From Crossaster papposus (taxonomy: Eukaryota; Echinodermata; Asteroidea; Velatida; Solasteridae), in NCBI GenBank assembly GCA_037893245.1, contig JBAIAA010000673.1, positions 62,001 to 126,000 on the forward strand: 64,000 bases of DNA. The letters are read 5' to 3'. Every line of letters starts with the position of its first letter. The first letter of the stretch is position 1. The notes under the pieces were generated by a model that was not told the DNA's origin, searched no databases, and saw nothing but the letters and a program-made list of their open reading frames with translations. Position numbers and translations under genes: made by a program. Below are positions 1-11,600 of the stretch, in pieces.

Positions 1-371
1 TGGCTAAAGCTATGGCTAGTTGTCATTAGAAGTTGTGCTTTCAAGAGCCCTAGCCACTGACAAATCATAGCCACAGCCATAGCAAGAGAAGTTTTGGAAA
101 GATTTTCATACATGGACATCATTGACACCCTGTGGTCTAAACAATTCTCTCAGTAAATGCTTTGATATTTTGTGAGCTAAATTTGACTTTTTAGGATATG
201 TTATTGCTTTCTGATAGTTGATATAGGTCGTGTATGGAATTACATGTATTTCTAAAGGTGTTTTAAAAAATTGTTTAAAGGCCAACAAAAATTCAGTCTG
301 AGGTTTTGAAATACTATTATGATAAGTGAGAACCATAAACAATATTTAAATGTTCATACCACTTTGCTTAG
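1..371. other. SPC25 intron sequence, no feature
   Basis: AT-rich sequence upstream of the first visible SPC25 exon and of the TTAA-flanked MITE that starts at 376. I see no exon, tRNA or repeat here. It is presumably intron because the exon at 775 opens on a splice acceptor in phase 1. Confidence 0.5.
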
Positions 372-375
372 TTAA

Positions 376-739
376 AGGGATCGTATACGTTTGGTAATTG
401 GAACCCACTGTTTGTTTCAATCCTATATAGTTATAGATATATACCATAAAACTAACCTGTAAAAATTCATTTCAAAAGGTGATGGCAATTTGGAGATATT
501 GCCAAAAATCTGGAGCAGTTATGTCCACGCAGGAAGAATAATCTGCATTGGAATACACAGAAACGTCACTGCAGTAACGCTTCTCAAATAAAAAGTGATA
601 TCTTTTTCCATAGCCGCAGTACTTCGAAGTGAAAAGTTTCTAAAAATGCATTATACTATCCAAAGCTGCTGTACTTCTTACCAAGTAAGTTTTTATTGCC
701 ATTAATGTTTGGAGTAATTACCAAACGTATACGATCCTT
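376..739. mobile_element. TTAA-flanked MITE in SPC25 intron
   Basis: About 364 bp bounded by near-perfect terminal inverted repeats. The left end reads AGGGATCGTATACGTTTGG and the right end reads CCAAACGTATACGATCCTT, about 24 bp with one mismatch. It is flanked by TTAA at 372-375 and 740-743, as in piggyBac-type insertions. No ORF lies inside, so it is non-autonomous. Its right end is only 35 bp from the splice acceptor of the next SPC25 exon, so it spans the likely branch-point/polypyrimidine neighbourhood. Confidence 0.8.
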
Positions 740-774
740 TTAAATTTGGTGCTTTGTACATTTATTTTGTGCAG

Positions 775-879
775 TGGTTGAGGCTCAGGAAAAGGCGACC
801 AAGACTCGACTGAGGGAGCTGAACAAGGCTGGAGGACTGTACCAAGACAGACTGGGGCTTCAGTTTAAGAACATTGGTG
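775..879 (+). CDS. SPC25: SPC25 exon: end of coiled coil and start of globular domain
   Basis: The acceptor ...TTTTGTGCAG ends at 774 and the donor GGTAAGAC starts at 880. The exon enters with two bases of a split codon (TG) and leaves with one base (G), which joins AC of the next exon to make Asp. It encodes the heptad-like stretch ending in LRELNKAGGLYQDRLGLQF. Confidence 0.9.
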
Positions 880-2594
880 GTAAGACACTTGGGCCGTTTT
901 CCCCAAACCCCAGCTTAAGCTCCGTTCCGGCTCCATTACCATCTCCCAACTGCATGAACGAAGCCGAACACGGAGAGGAAACTGCGGTTTGAAAAATGGC
1001 CCGGATCTCGAAAAATAATAATAATAATAAATTTACATTACACAATGGACGGTACTCGAATTGACCATTTGCGTGTGGAATTTAAATAATATCTGGTACA
1101 CTGACTTGTTCACACAGCTTGGCACAGTTTGACTTTAAATTATCCAGACCAAACACACTGTTGCTATATCACGTGATTCGGGGCAAGCTCTTGCATAGTT
1201 ACGTTAGAGACGCTCAGCACCGATACATTGTTCATAATGGTTGAGAATGGTACAAAGACACCAGACCATTCCAGAGCCGGGGGTTGCCAGCGTAAGGCTT
1301 GCCCCGAATCACGTGATATAGCAACAGTGTCTTTGGTCTGGAGAATTTAAATGTAAACTGTGCCAAGCTATGTGAACAAGTCAGTGTACCAGATATTATT
1401 CAAATTCCACACGCAAATGGTCAATTACGTTATGCTGTCATTAACAATCAGAATAGGCTACAAATACAATTTGACCTTTATGTTTAAAGGTTTTTGATAA
1501 CGAAACCGATATTTTTGTTAATTTTTTCTCTAGACGGGCAACTTCAGTTTGCCTTCACCCACCTCGATCCCAAAGACCACAACCGAGTGTTCTTTTTCAC
1601 AATCAAGATTGAAAACAACAAATATAACTGTAAGTGATTGAACAAGTTAATACCATTGTATGAATGTGGATGGCAGGCCGTGTCCGAAACGGGTTTCTAG
1701 AGCTACGGCTACATCGATTGTCGGCCTGCTAAGGCATAGTTGTAATGGGTGACAACCTAGACAATAGCCACTAACAAGAGACACGGCCTAGGGGTTCTTT
1801 TCAATAATTACTATCTGCAGACTCTGCAGGATCAATTGGTTAGCCATGAATAAAGATCTGTCCGCGGAAAGTTCGCCCTTCGCAGAATTAGGTGGAATTC
1901 CACTTTGCTGACAGTTTTATTGAAAAGAATCCCAAGTGATTTTTAACTATTTGTTCTGATGAGTTTAGCAGGCCTGCATATCAATTTAAAGGTAGGATAC
2001 ATTATTTGCGGATTTCAATTTTTTTTACTACCAAATTATTAAGAAATATTTTACTTATTTGAAATTAAATAATGATTGTAGGCATCCAGCAAAATTATTA
2101 TGCTAGATATCCTATAATTGCCTTGAAAAATTTAATTTTCTAAAAATTAATTCACGATTGCCGGATGGTAAACGCGAAAAAAACCCACAAGAACATAAAA
2201 ACAACTGCCCGACGCCGGTTGAAAATGAATGCCGTTTTTCTTGCTTTCCTCGGCATCCATGATTGTAAAAGTTTGAACAGTTCAGTTAAAGATATTTACT
2301 ATAAAATATATCCCCCCAAATCCACTCATTCCTGATAATTCAAGCAATTACCAATGGTGTATCCTACCTTTTAATGATGGACCTAGGCCCAATTTCATAG
2401 CTTTGCTAACCACATAATTCCGCGCTTACGAAAACACTCGAAATCTCACCAATTTCTTATATATTTTTTTCACAGTGAAAGACTGCAACCCGAATATCGA
2501 AGGTTTGGACAAAATGGTGGATGAGCTGAACGAAAGCAACAACTTGATGAAGTTTGTCGTTACCGCCAGGGGAAAGTTCAAAGAATTTGTCTGA
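775..2594 (+). CDS. SPC25: SPC25 kinetochore protein, C-terminal exons (partial gene)
   Basis: Three joined exons, 775-879, 1534-1629 and 2476-2594, all with GT-AG junctions in phase 1, encode about 106 residues ending in TGA at 2592-2594. Spc25 is a subunit of the NDC80 complex; with Spc24 it anchors the complex to the inner kinetochore so that Ndc80/Nuf2 can bind microtubules. The first exon gives the end of the coiled coil (VEAQEKATKTRLREL) followed by YQDRLGLQF. The second gives LQFAFTHLDPKDHNRVFFF, which matches the 'L.F.F.nIDPKDp...F.F.l.i' signature of vertebrate Spc25. The third gives KDCNPNIEGLDKMVDELN and NNLMKFVVTARGKF, matching the C-terminal 'CdPpl.....l...L.etNn...FV...R..F' pattern. 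Human Spc25 is about 224 aa, so roughly the C-terminal half is visible. The introns are loaded with MITEs. Family assignment rests on recalled family patterns, not a search. Confidence 0.92.
1059..1426. mobile_element. Foldback element with 130-bp arms in SPC25 intron
   Basis: Two inverted arms, 1059-1188 and 1297-1426, match at high identity from AATTGACCATTTGCGTGTGG inward to GGGGCAAGC / GCTTGCCCC, around a 108-bp spacer. The arms contain the palindrome-like block TATATCACGTGATTCGGGGC. No ORF and no clear target duplication were seen. Arms this long would form a very stable hairpin in the pre-mRNA. Confidence 0.8.
1534..1629 (+). CDS. SPC25: SPC25 exon: globular domain core
   Basis: The acceptor TTTTTTCTCTAG ends at 1533 and the donor GTAAGTG starts at 1630. 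It encodes DGQLQFAFTHLDPKDHNRVF and FFTIKIENNKYN, the beta-strand core of the Spc25 RWD-like domain. Phase is 1 on both sides. Confidence 0.92.
1672..1792. mobile_element. Small MITE with GGCCGTGTCCGAAACG ends
   Basis: The block starts GGCCGTGTCCGAAACG and ends ACACGGCC. It carries inner inverted segments (CTACATCGATTGTC / GACAATAGCC-type), with left part at 1675-1720 and right part at 1755-1790. A second copy with the same ends and internal order lies at 29904-30031, which supports a dispersed element. Non-coding. Confidence 0.6.
1990..2370 (-). mobile_element. Family B MITE in SPC25 intron
   Basis: Full-length copy whose ends read AGGTAGGATACATTATT and, inverted, AAGGTAGGATACACCATT. It is flanked by TTAA at 1986-1989 and 2371-2374. 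The order is the reverse of the copy at 62337: the 'GCAGATATC' side comes first and 'CAAGCAATTACC' last. The internal sequence shares GGCATCCAGCAAAATTATT and GCCGGTTGAAAA with the other copies. It lies 105 bp before the last SPC25 exon. Confidence 0.85.
2476..2594 (+). CDS. SPC25: SPC25 terminal coding exon
   Basis: The acceptor TTTTTTTCACAG ends at 2475. With one carried base, the first codon is TTG. The exon ends FVVTARGKFKEFV then TGA. It corresponds to the last helix of the globular domain. Confidence 0.92.
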
Positions 2595-3600
2595 AAGAAC
2601 CGATCTTTCAAGAACTGTTTTTAACCAGTTTGTGCCCAAATTATTTTGACATTATTTAACCAGTTCGCACCGGAAGACGTATATAAACGCAAAGTTTTTT
2701 TCCAGATTATAAACGGATGACGCATAACACGCCACGAGAAAGGCCGGAAATGTCTGTCAGCAGCGAGCAAAGCCAGAAATGCGTGGGTGCGCTTCCCGGT
2801 ACTATTGGCCTGAACCCGCCTCGGATCGAGTTTCGTTACAAATAATCCTGCACGTCGGCTTGGTGATGTTAAAATAATCCCATCGCGAACTGGGTAAACA
2901 AACCTCGATCTGAGACTGTTTCAGGCTGGCATCTGTGGGTAGCACACCTTAATATTTCCGTGCTCGCTCGCTGCGAGGCGGTCGCTGACAGATATTTCTG
3001 GACTTGCTCGTGGCGAATTTATCTGTCATTCGTTTTGATTTCCGTAAAAACTTTCGTGTATAAACGTTCTCTGATGCGAACTGGTTAATGTAATAAGATA
3101 ATTTCATTCTGTGAAATGTAAATTATATGTACATTTTCCTTTCCCTGTAAATATTAAATTTTTCGTAAAAAAAACCCAAAACAGTACAATTTTTTCTCCC
3201 AGTACAATTTTTAAGTTATCTAAAACAGTTTGTTGTTTTGTGATAGAAGTTTTATAAAAAAATGTAAGTCGGAATTGCAAGCTGGAAATCATAACACATT
3301 GAATTAAGTCAATACAACTTTGAAAAAGTCTTCATAATCGTGATTTTTTTCGGAAAATCATTTCAATAAGTTAGTCCTAGTCCTGAATGCCTTCATTATA
3401 ATAGGAACTTGCACATTCTTGGGAGTTACGGTTAAGGTATAAAGTAAACAAAAATCAACAAACGGAAAAATTATCTTACTAGTATACATGTAAAAGCTAA
3501 TAGTTCGGTTATTGTACACATAATGATTTTAATTCACTTTTAATTTGTAAAAATAAATAAAAATGTATGTACATTTATCTGTGTAAATGTCACTTTAATA
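2595..3600 (+). other. SPC25: SPC25 3' UTR and candidate poly(A) signals
   Basis: Untranslated sequence after the stop codon. I saw no AATAAA before 3552, where AATAAATAAA gives two overlapping signals (3552-3557 and 3556-3561). A composite Family A MITE at 2660-3084 lies 65 bp after the stop and would be part of the mature 3' UTR if 3552 is used. The real cleavage site cannot be seen from DNA alone. Confidence 0.45.
2660..3084. mobile_element. Composite Family A MITE (two copies in opposite orientation)
   Basis: The first part, 2660-2894, is a near-complete Family A unit starting CCAGTTCGCACCGG and ending ATCGCGAACTGG. It is followed directly by a diverged second unit in inverse orientation that ends at 3084 in GATGCGAACTGG. 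The whole is flanked by TTAA at 2656-2659 and 3085-3088. The shared middle includes GGCCGGAAATGTCTGTCAGC and GCCTCGGATCGAGTTTCGTT. Confidence 0.8.
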
Positions 3601-4890
3601 AGCTTGCAAGAAAATATTCGCCAATAAATGGTTCGCCAACTCGAGGTATAACTTATAAACTTATACAGTTTTTATCAAGGGCGCCCTCAGTAAAAAATAA
3701 AGCAGCAAGTTTATTGCGATGGCGGGTAAAGTGTATCACAAAAACCAGTCATTTCGTGCGGTTTTAATTTCATCTTTTTAACAAAATATCAGTTGCACAA
3801 AAATTGTCCTTTCAACTCCTGGTCTTGCCTGCCATTGTTTGAAAGATACTTGGATCAATGCTTGGATTCATTCCAAATCTCGACATTCTAAAAATGGCAC
3901 ACGGTTGTGTGAAGATTTGTTACCCAACTGTCCGTTAATTGTCACTTGTGGTTTCTCTGTTGGAGAGATTAAATTTAAATTATTGGTTACATTCGTGAGA
4001 ATAAAAGTAACCACAGGAAACCAGCTTTTGATATGTACATGTACAGTTTGTATGTATAATTTCTACTTTTGTCTTGCACTTTATTTCTTTGTGGTCGGTG
4101 CAGCGGATTGCGATCGGACGAGTGACTAATGGATACCATTCGCGGTCAGGAATACTTTCAGAAGTCTAATTTTATCACCAAAACTCCTTTGTTAAATTAA
4201 ACCAAAAGTCATTAATAATATTAACAATGTCACACACCGTGAAACCGCCAATGGGCCATGACTAACGGAATAGTAACCGGAAGCGCGATTGTAATCACCA
4301 ACTGGGAATAGTTCTTTCATTATGTTGGGCGAGAATGGATAATGACGGCCATGTGGAAACGATCTACACGTTACAAATGATAAAGTTGACGTCCTAATAA
4401 TGTATGCGGTTTACATAATTGATTGGGAAACGGGGAGGGCCAAGTTTCTCATAAAATCTGCATATTTTTATTGAGTTCCCGAGTTACTTCGTAGAATATG
4501 TAAAAAGAACATCAACAATTACAATCCAAGTACGTGTTGATTGATAAATCGGGCATATAAACTCTTCAGAAACGAATATATTTATTATAGACATTCTTAA
4601 AAAAGGGAATAAATGAAGGTGCTGTTGGTAAAATGTTTTATGTAAAACAGTTTATAGAATAAAATTGAATAAGTATAAACTGTCGTTTTGTTTATTTAGA
4701 TAATTGTGTGCGGCAGTGTACCCTCATTAAAATTGTATTGAGAATAGAAGGGGGGGGGGGGGCATATTTGAATGTTCGGGAAATTATATTTCTCACAAAG
4801 ACGTCCCATAATTTGTAGTTAATCATCTGAGAGGTTTGGTTTCAAGTGACAATTGATTTTCATGGTTAACGCGCCGTGTTTATTTTGTTA
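3600..4890. other. Intergenic AT-rich DNA
   Basis: I see no gene here. The longest open frame (about 96 codons near 3839) has no coding signature. The only notable item is a poly-G run of about 12 at 4751-4762. Confidence 0.5.
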
Positions 4891-5641
4891 TATGTTCACA
4901 GCGTTAGGTTTGAATTGAAACGACTCATCATTATACCACGCCCCAATGGTATACCCCGACCAATCACAGCCTTTGTTTATGTCCGACTTAAATGCGCCAC
5001 GTGTGAAGCGCGTGGCTAGAATAATTATGTAAGACGGAGGAAACCCTTCCCTTCGTTGTGGTGGTCATTGTGCTTCTGGGTTTCTTCGGAATTGTTGTTA
5101 TTTTTTATATATTGTTTTGCTCTAGGTAACAATAGTCTGGAGAGTGTATTACTGGGTAAAAGGGGAATCCTTCGGTCTCATAAATCGTGCTAGGTATAGA
5201 GGGCGGGGTTTATTAAAGTGGATCCGTCAGTGATAGCAAACTTGTTGACTTTGGAAGACCATAAAGGTGGGAAAACTAGGTTTATGATGTACAAAACTGT
5301 CTTCTTATTCATGTTTTTTCCATGCCGAGTTTTCTCATAACTTGTGCCGTTGAGTTCAAACTCAATTAAGAAAGCGACCCTGTCACTTTTTTAACTAGAC
5401 AGTCATCAGACAGCCGCGCGTGCATGTGTGACAACGTTTCTTTCAACATGCAGTTCATGTCAAAACCGCAGCATTATGTCGCGTGCACTGCATTCTAAAT
5501 TAGTGCACACACCCACTACACGTACGTACGTACGTGCGCATACCGCTACACACAAAATCCATTCATGAAGTTGACAACACTGTGCGACTACTGTCAGGAA
5601 GTTTCGTTCTTCAAAAATTGGATATTTTTTACCTGACAATC
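4890..5641 (+). promoter_or_regulatory. Putative promoter and 5' UTR of the MRL gene
   Basis: This stretch is richer in CpG than its surroundings. It has two CCAAT boxes (4943-4947 and 4960-4964, the second inside GACCAATCAC, an NF-Y-type core), an E-box CACGTG at 4998-5003 and a GC box GGGCGGGG at 5201-5208. ACGTACGTACGTACGT near 5520 is a short tandem. The start codon follows at 5642. The motifs are visible; promoter function is inferred from position. Confidence 0.45.
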
Positions 5642-5679
5642 ATGGCTTCTGAGGAAGATAGGCAGTGGGACGATAACAT
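5642..5679 (+). CDS. RAPH1: MRL exon 1 (start exon)
   Basis: ATG at 5642-5644 encodes MASEEDRQWDDN plus two bases (AT). The donor is GTGAGTAT at 5680. AT joins the first G of the exon at 33198 to give Met, then GDQDSQSDHSGDM. The next ATG is that junction codon. I chose this start because the phase fits exactly and the acidic N-terminus resembles the start of vertebrate lamellipodin. A non-coding or alternative first exon elsewhere cannot be excluded. Confidence 0.75.
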
Positions 5680-8600
5680 GTGAGTATTTTCTTCAATCTT
5701 TATGTGGTGACAATGTCTGTAATTTTCATTTTCATTGAAAAATTGGAATCTTAAATTAAAAGGTACTGGGAGCAATTTGTCGAACTAAACCGGTCGTCTG
5801 CCCGGCCGTGTTGTGCTGCTATAGTGCTAATGATGCTATGCTATTGGCTTCATTTTTGTACATGTTGACGATAGTACTACGGTAGTACTCAGTCTCAGCC
5901 AACATTGTATGAGCAATATGCCTGGCTTTACTAGTTTAAATTTTATTACTAGGCCTGTGGACTAAATATTTTTGGAGGGGAGTCATAGCCTACATATTTT
6001 TAAAGAAAGTCGACTGATTTCAACTAATTTGCATTTGGGGTCAGTTTAAAAAATATTATGAATTCTATTTTTCACGTTAACAACAACATGTCATGATGTA
6101 TTGACCATGTTGATGTAAGTTGTAACTAGTAATAGTAATATTAAATATATTTTTATATTTTAATTAGATAATTTAGAATATTTTTTTTACTTTAAACCTT
6201 ACACATCATCTATTTTTTTATCAATGAAAACGAATCATAAATTTAACCCCAAGCAAAAACAATGGCACAAATTGTTACATGTATTATTATTAACAATATT
6301 AGCCAGCACAGTGCGAAATTCATCAATTTTAATATGAATTTTCACACACCTTAACGTTTGTTAAGTTAAAAACAGTAAAAAACAAATGCCAAATCCTCCC
6401 CTACCCCATAAAATATTGAAAATTATGATATGGCCGAATGAATCTTAGGGAGAAATTGATTTGAAGAAAATGTTTACAATGCGTAGTTATATTTTGAATC
6501 CCCTGTTTTCCTTGTTTGTTATTTTACAAATGCTAACCTTTCCTTCTGTCATCACTGTCGGTTATTTAACTAACAAATCAACATACAATGTAGGATGCAC
6601 AGTGCACATGAACCATGTAATAACCCTGTACCGAGAATAGTGTGGGATATGGCTGGCTGGTTTGAGGTTGAAAGTTGGTAGTCAAATTGCCATATGTTGA
6701 AGGAATGCACCAAAGGTCTAGATGTCATTGCAAATTTCATGTGAAGGTTCAAGGAATGCTGTCCTGACAGGGTCTAATTGGTAATCGCTTCATGGAATGT
6801 CCGTCAAAATCCACACTGGAAATGACCTGTTTAATTCTGCATGCCTTTACATTTGTTTTTATTGTGTTGATTTGATACAATAAACATGTTTTGTCCTGGA
6901 GAAAAAGGAACTGTTAAAAAATATCAACTGGCTATTGAAAGGGCATAATAATTAGTATGGCCTTGTATTGTCATTATTAATATCAGGGTAGGAAAATTGT
7001 GAGTCCAGAGATAAATACGAATGCAGTAGCTAATTGATATACCTTTTACAGGTATACACATGTACAGTGTACATGATAATATGTTGCTAAATATTTAAAA
7101 AGATATGCACAGGGAGTACATCTTTTTCTGAATTACATGTACAGCCACTTTTCAAATTATGTGTTCACGTTGTACAGTATGTACAATATCAGTTTGTAAA
7201 CTGACATTCAGTACAAAAAACTTCATTGGAGCAGCATATCGATATGTATTTTCAAGTAGTTTTATTGGTACGGTACGTGCCGTGTAGCGGTGGATAATAT
7301 GTTGTCAAGTTTTATTCTATAAGTTTAACAGTTATTATATCTCCACAAAATGCCAAGTTTGAACTGTTGAATTAAAAATGTACATGTATACATGTACATG
7401 TACATAATGTATCCATTCAAAGATTTGCAAAGATTGAACAATTGGTGTACCGGTAGTATGCACATGTAATTCACAGATGTAGGAATGATTTTTGCTTTGT
7501 GTTGATTTCCTCCCGAATTATGTGGTTTCCTCTTTGGACCCGGTATTTAGTGCATATTACACCCCCATCTCCGTTGTGAAGTGAAGGCCCTTCCTGTCTT
7601 TATCGAGAAACCGGATAAAGACCAGTTAAACGGTGTACAACTACGTACCAAAGTTGTTCCAGGCAAACTGGTGTACCGGTATGTCTAATACATTTAACTA
7701 ATTTCCCCTACATTCAATGTGTTGCAGTTGTTTCAGAAGGTACTATTTATAGCCACTGAGAATTGAAACATGTCTTCTTGTCCAACTCTAAAACACTGAA
7801 TTTTGCCTAAAATGTACGAGCCCTCTGCTACTTGTATGTGTTTGATGAAAGCCAGTAAGTTGTTTGAAATTACATGTAGGCCTATACACGCAGTGTTTTT
7901 AAACTTTTTGCAATGAAAACTTGCTGTGAAAAGTTTTTCAATCCTTTCAATATTTTGTCTTAATTGATTTGTCCACATACATGCATTCATTGGGCTGCAT
8001 GCTAACTTTTCTCCATGCTACATGTATGTTTGTACTGTTATATTCTTTGTGGAACTTTATGGAACTTCAATGGAAGTTGGAGTGCAGATTGAACATCTGT
8101 CCATTTACAATGTAGTTTTCATTTTACCACTCAATAGTTGATATTGTGCGCTACCATAGAGCAGGTTTGCTTTTATGACCTACCTAACAAACCCTTCCCT
8201 CTTTGGCAACCAAACAACAAAAATCCCACACAATAGCTACAAAATTCCAGGGTGAGTCCAATCTAGTAGCTCCATAGCTATAGTCAACAGTGTTCAATTG
8301 GAACCCAAACCAAAGACCAGTGATTCTGCCTAGTGATTGTAATGAATAAAATTACAATTGGCTGCATAAAACCAAGGTCATGGCAACTTTGTCAGTTGAT
8401 GCTTGTAAAAAGTACACTGTCAAGTGTTGGTGTGATATGGGTTATAACTGTGAACACGAATTCAATGAATCTATACTTTTAAGTTAACCACATTGCAAGA
8501 TTTGACTTGTTTAAATTCTTTCAGCATGAATGGTGCATCTATTGTAGGTGGGTCTACACAATTGCATCATGCAAATTAATGTATAAGTTTTAAATACCTG

Positions 8601-11600
8601 TATAATTACGGTGAAGTAATAAGTAAAACGAGTATAAAGTGAATCCAAAAAGTGCTTGCTCACAGTGTGCATGCATTGTAATGTACAGAAACTGTACTCA
8701 CTACATGAATGTAAGAATTGTACAATTCTTAGAGGGCTTCGTTCAATTTTGAATAATTTAGTATTTGATATTTGAAACTGCGTTATGACCGAATATTCAA
8801 ATATTCAAAACTTGGGCTAAAAAGTCATACATGTACTACCAGTACAGAAATGCCATAATGTTAGGTACAGAAATTGCAAATTGTTGTACTGCTAGTTTTT
8901 ATGATGCAATTTTTTGGCCATAAAGAAGTGAAACCACTGGATCCTTTAGATCAAGAAATTCATTAAATTCAATCAATTCCACCAAGGAGACCTCAGGCTC
9001 TGTTGACTTAGTCACTTCGCTCAAGAATAAATAATTGATCTGTGGCCCGTAATCACTCGCTAACGATCGTTTCTCCGTAATTACACATAATTTCATTTGA
9101 TGAGGACCATGCCAGAAATTCTCCCGCAATCACAGTCCGCAATGCTCAGTTTTAATTTGTGCAGTGGAATGGCTTTACTGACAGCTGAATGCGCAATCTT
9201 TCCATTCAGTATTTTTAAAGCAGTAATTTTGCTGGGAGTATGTTAATGATGAGAAGAGACTCAACTACAGTACTGAAAAAGTACTAATAAACAAAATGGT
9301 TTTAAAAGGGTTGTTGACTTGTATTTTGGGTATTACATTTGTTTTACATGAACTATTCTAGAATTCAGTTTACAGTAACCAATTAATTTACGTAAACATA
9401 CACAGATTAATTATTTTAATGTTTCATTTATTTATTTTATATACTGATTATGATTTAATTCAGATTCTTCTAAAAAAGGTTGATTATTTTTTTTAAATAA
9501 ATTATAAGATTTTATATTGTTTAGTTGTATATTAATTACGCCCAACAGCAGAATGATTTCCAGTTACATGAATTTTAAAGTCATATTACGCAGGCTTGAA
9601 ATTGTTTACACATGTTGTCTGTATGTACTCAAGCTGGAACTTACTTGGAATTCATCATTTTGGAAACATTCATTAAGCTGTACATGCACCCTGGGTCCCC
9701 GGCTAATGCATTTTCACTTCGGCTCTACATTTTAATCGAAGGTGTTAGAGAGTCTGCCAAGGGGCACATGGTTTGTAGCTCTCTTAGCCGCGCCAGCCAG
9801 CATCTTAACGAGAAAAATAACAAAATCTGAAGGATTACAAACCGGCCTCTTTGCGAATCCTGCATATAAAATGTAGTACACGCCTTTGCCTAATGACACC
9901 TCAGTCCTGCAAACCTGTACATTTACATACATGCAGCTCAGTTTTGTTAATAACAATTTTCAGGAAGATTAACAATCTAAAACGGGAAGATACTCAAGTG
10001 TGTTTGAGCAAGAGACAACCAAAAGCAGAGGTGGACGTGAATTGGAATACATTTGCACAAAACAGGCACACACTGCTATACTCGGTACAACATTTGCAAC
10101 AATTATTGTTAAGGATGCAGTACTTATTCATCATCAGTATGCACATCCATAAAGGCTGTATGTGAATAAAACAACAGCTTGTGTGCAGGAGGTGAGAGGG
10201 GGTAGACTGTGAATTGTAATTTCCTGGGTTCTGGTGAACATCGTGTACAATTTTCTTAACTTGTACGTCGTACAGTATAGCTTTCAACCAAGGTTAATTT
10301 GCATTTGACTGAATACAAATATGATTTGTACTTGAAATTACTGCATTTTTATCTTCATGTTCTCCATAAATCTTTTAATTTTGAAAAACCTGATATTGAA
10401 CTTGGTATTTGGGTGGGCTTGTTATAATTTCTCTTCTCTCCCCCTCCCCCCCCAAAAAAAAAAAATATTGTGCTACTAACCAGGCAAAATGTTGATCATC
10501 AAAGAAATTTATACTGGCCAGTTTTGTACGAACATTTTGAACAGTTCAGTTAAAGCTACAATTTTTGCTGCAGTTCCAAATCACATTGTATTTATTTGTG
10601 TCCGAGCAGAAAAAAAAGAAGACAAGCACCTCTAAAGAGGGCGAGAGTAGAAAAAAGTCGGGTGCAGCTTCTGACAGGAAATGCCCGCCATTCCTTATCA
10701 CACATTAGGTTCCGATGTGTACGTGCCTAGTTGGCAGTTTGGTAAATGTGTTCGAGTGGAAGGACTTCCGTTGCAAAAACGATGCTTCGTATTACTTTCC
10801 TTGAAAGAAGGGCCTGGTTGGGCAGTGTCATTCTCATGTTTCCAACCTGTTAATGACGAGTCTATAGAGTGCAATTTGGCCTGATTGCGATCTTGTTCAA
10901 GTAACGAAGGGAGTGTCTTTCGTCTCAATCCACTTTGGGATCGAAACATTGACAGCCTTCTCTTCTAGCTAATGTACCTTTTTTTTAAGGAGAAGTCAAG
11001 GCTATTGGTTTTCATTTAAAACTTTTTTGATAATTTTTTGATTTGAATAAAACAGTCACATGGCCATTTAAAAAAAATTAAACGAATACATCAAAATAAG
11101 TTACATTTAAAGTTAGAGTATATCATTTGTGCATTTTTATCGTTTGAAGCAGTAAAAGTTCCTAAAATCTAAAGAATGGTGTTTGACAACTAACCTGACA
11201 AAGTTTTAGCTCTGTGAATGCTGTACAGGTGTATATTCCAAGAAAATAATATTCTAAGATTTCAATTTTGAACACGTACGATTCAACGGCTCAATGGAAA
11301 TTTCCAAGATGCATCACTGACGTGTACGCATTTTTTGACTTTTTCTATTATTTTCCTAAAAAATGATAGCATTTTAGAAAGAATAATTTTACAGGGAGTT
11401 TTGAATCATTAATATCTTAACAATAACATCAAGTAAGCTTTTGAACAAAAAAATATGGTTGGTCCAGCCAGTAAGCAGTTTGCAGCAGTTTTAATCTTAT
11501 AAATTCAATAATATGGTTGGTTATTATTTGGATAGTTGCAAAAGGTATACTATGCCTTTAATGTATTTGTTTTAAATAAAAAACTGATTGTGTTTTGAAA

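Noticed and set aside
9994-10287. 97- and 104-codon overlapping ORFs on both strands.
   Set aside because: AT-rich, Cys/His/Ser-scattered translation, no family pattern and no splice context; length is expected by chance in a window of this size.
10610-10710. Possible coding exon in MRL intron 1 (acceptor CCGAGCAG, Lys/Ser-rich reading KKKKTSTSKEGESRKKSG).
   Set aside because: The frame that looks coding does not fit the phase left by exon 1, the start is an A-run, and no donor follows.
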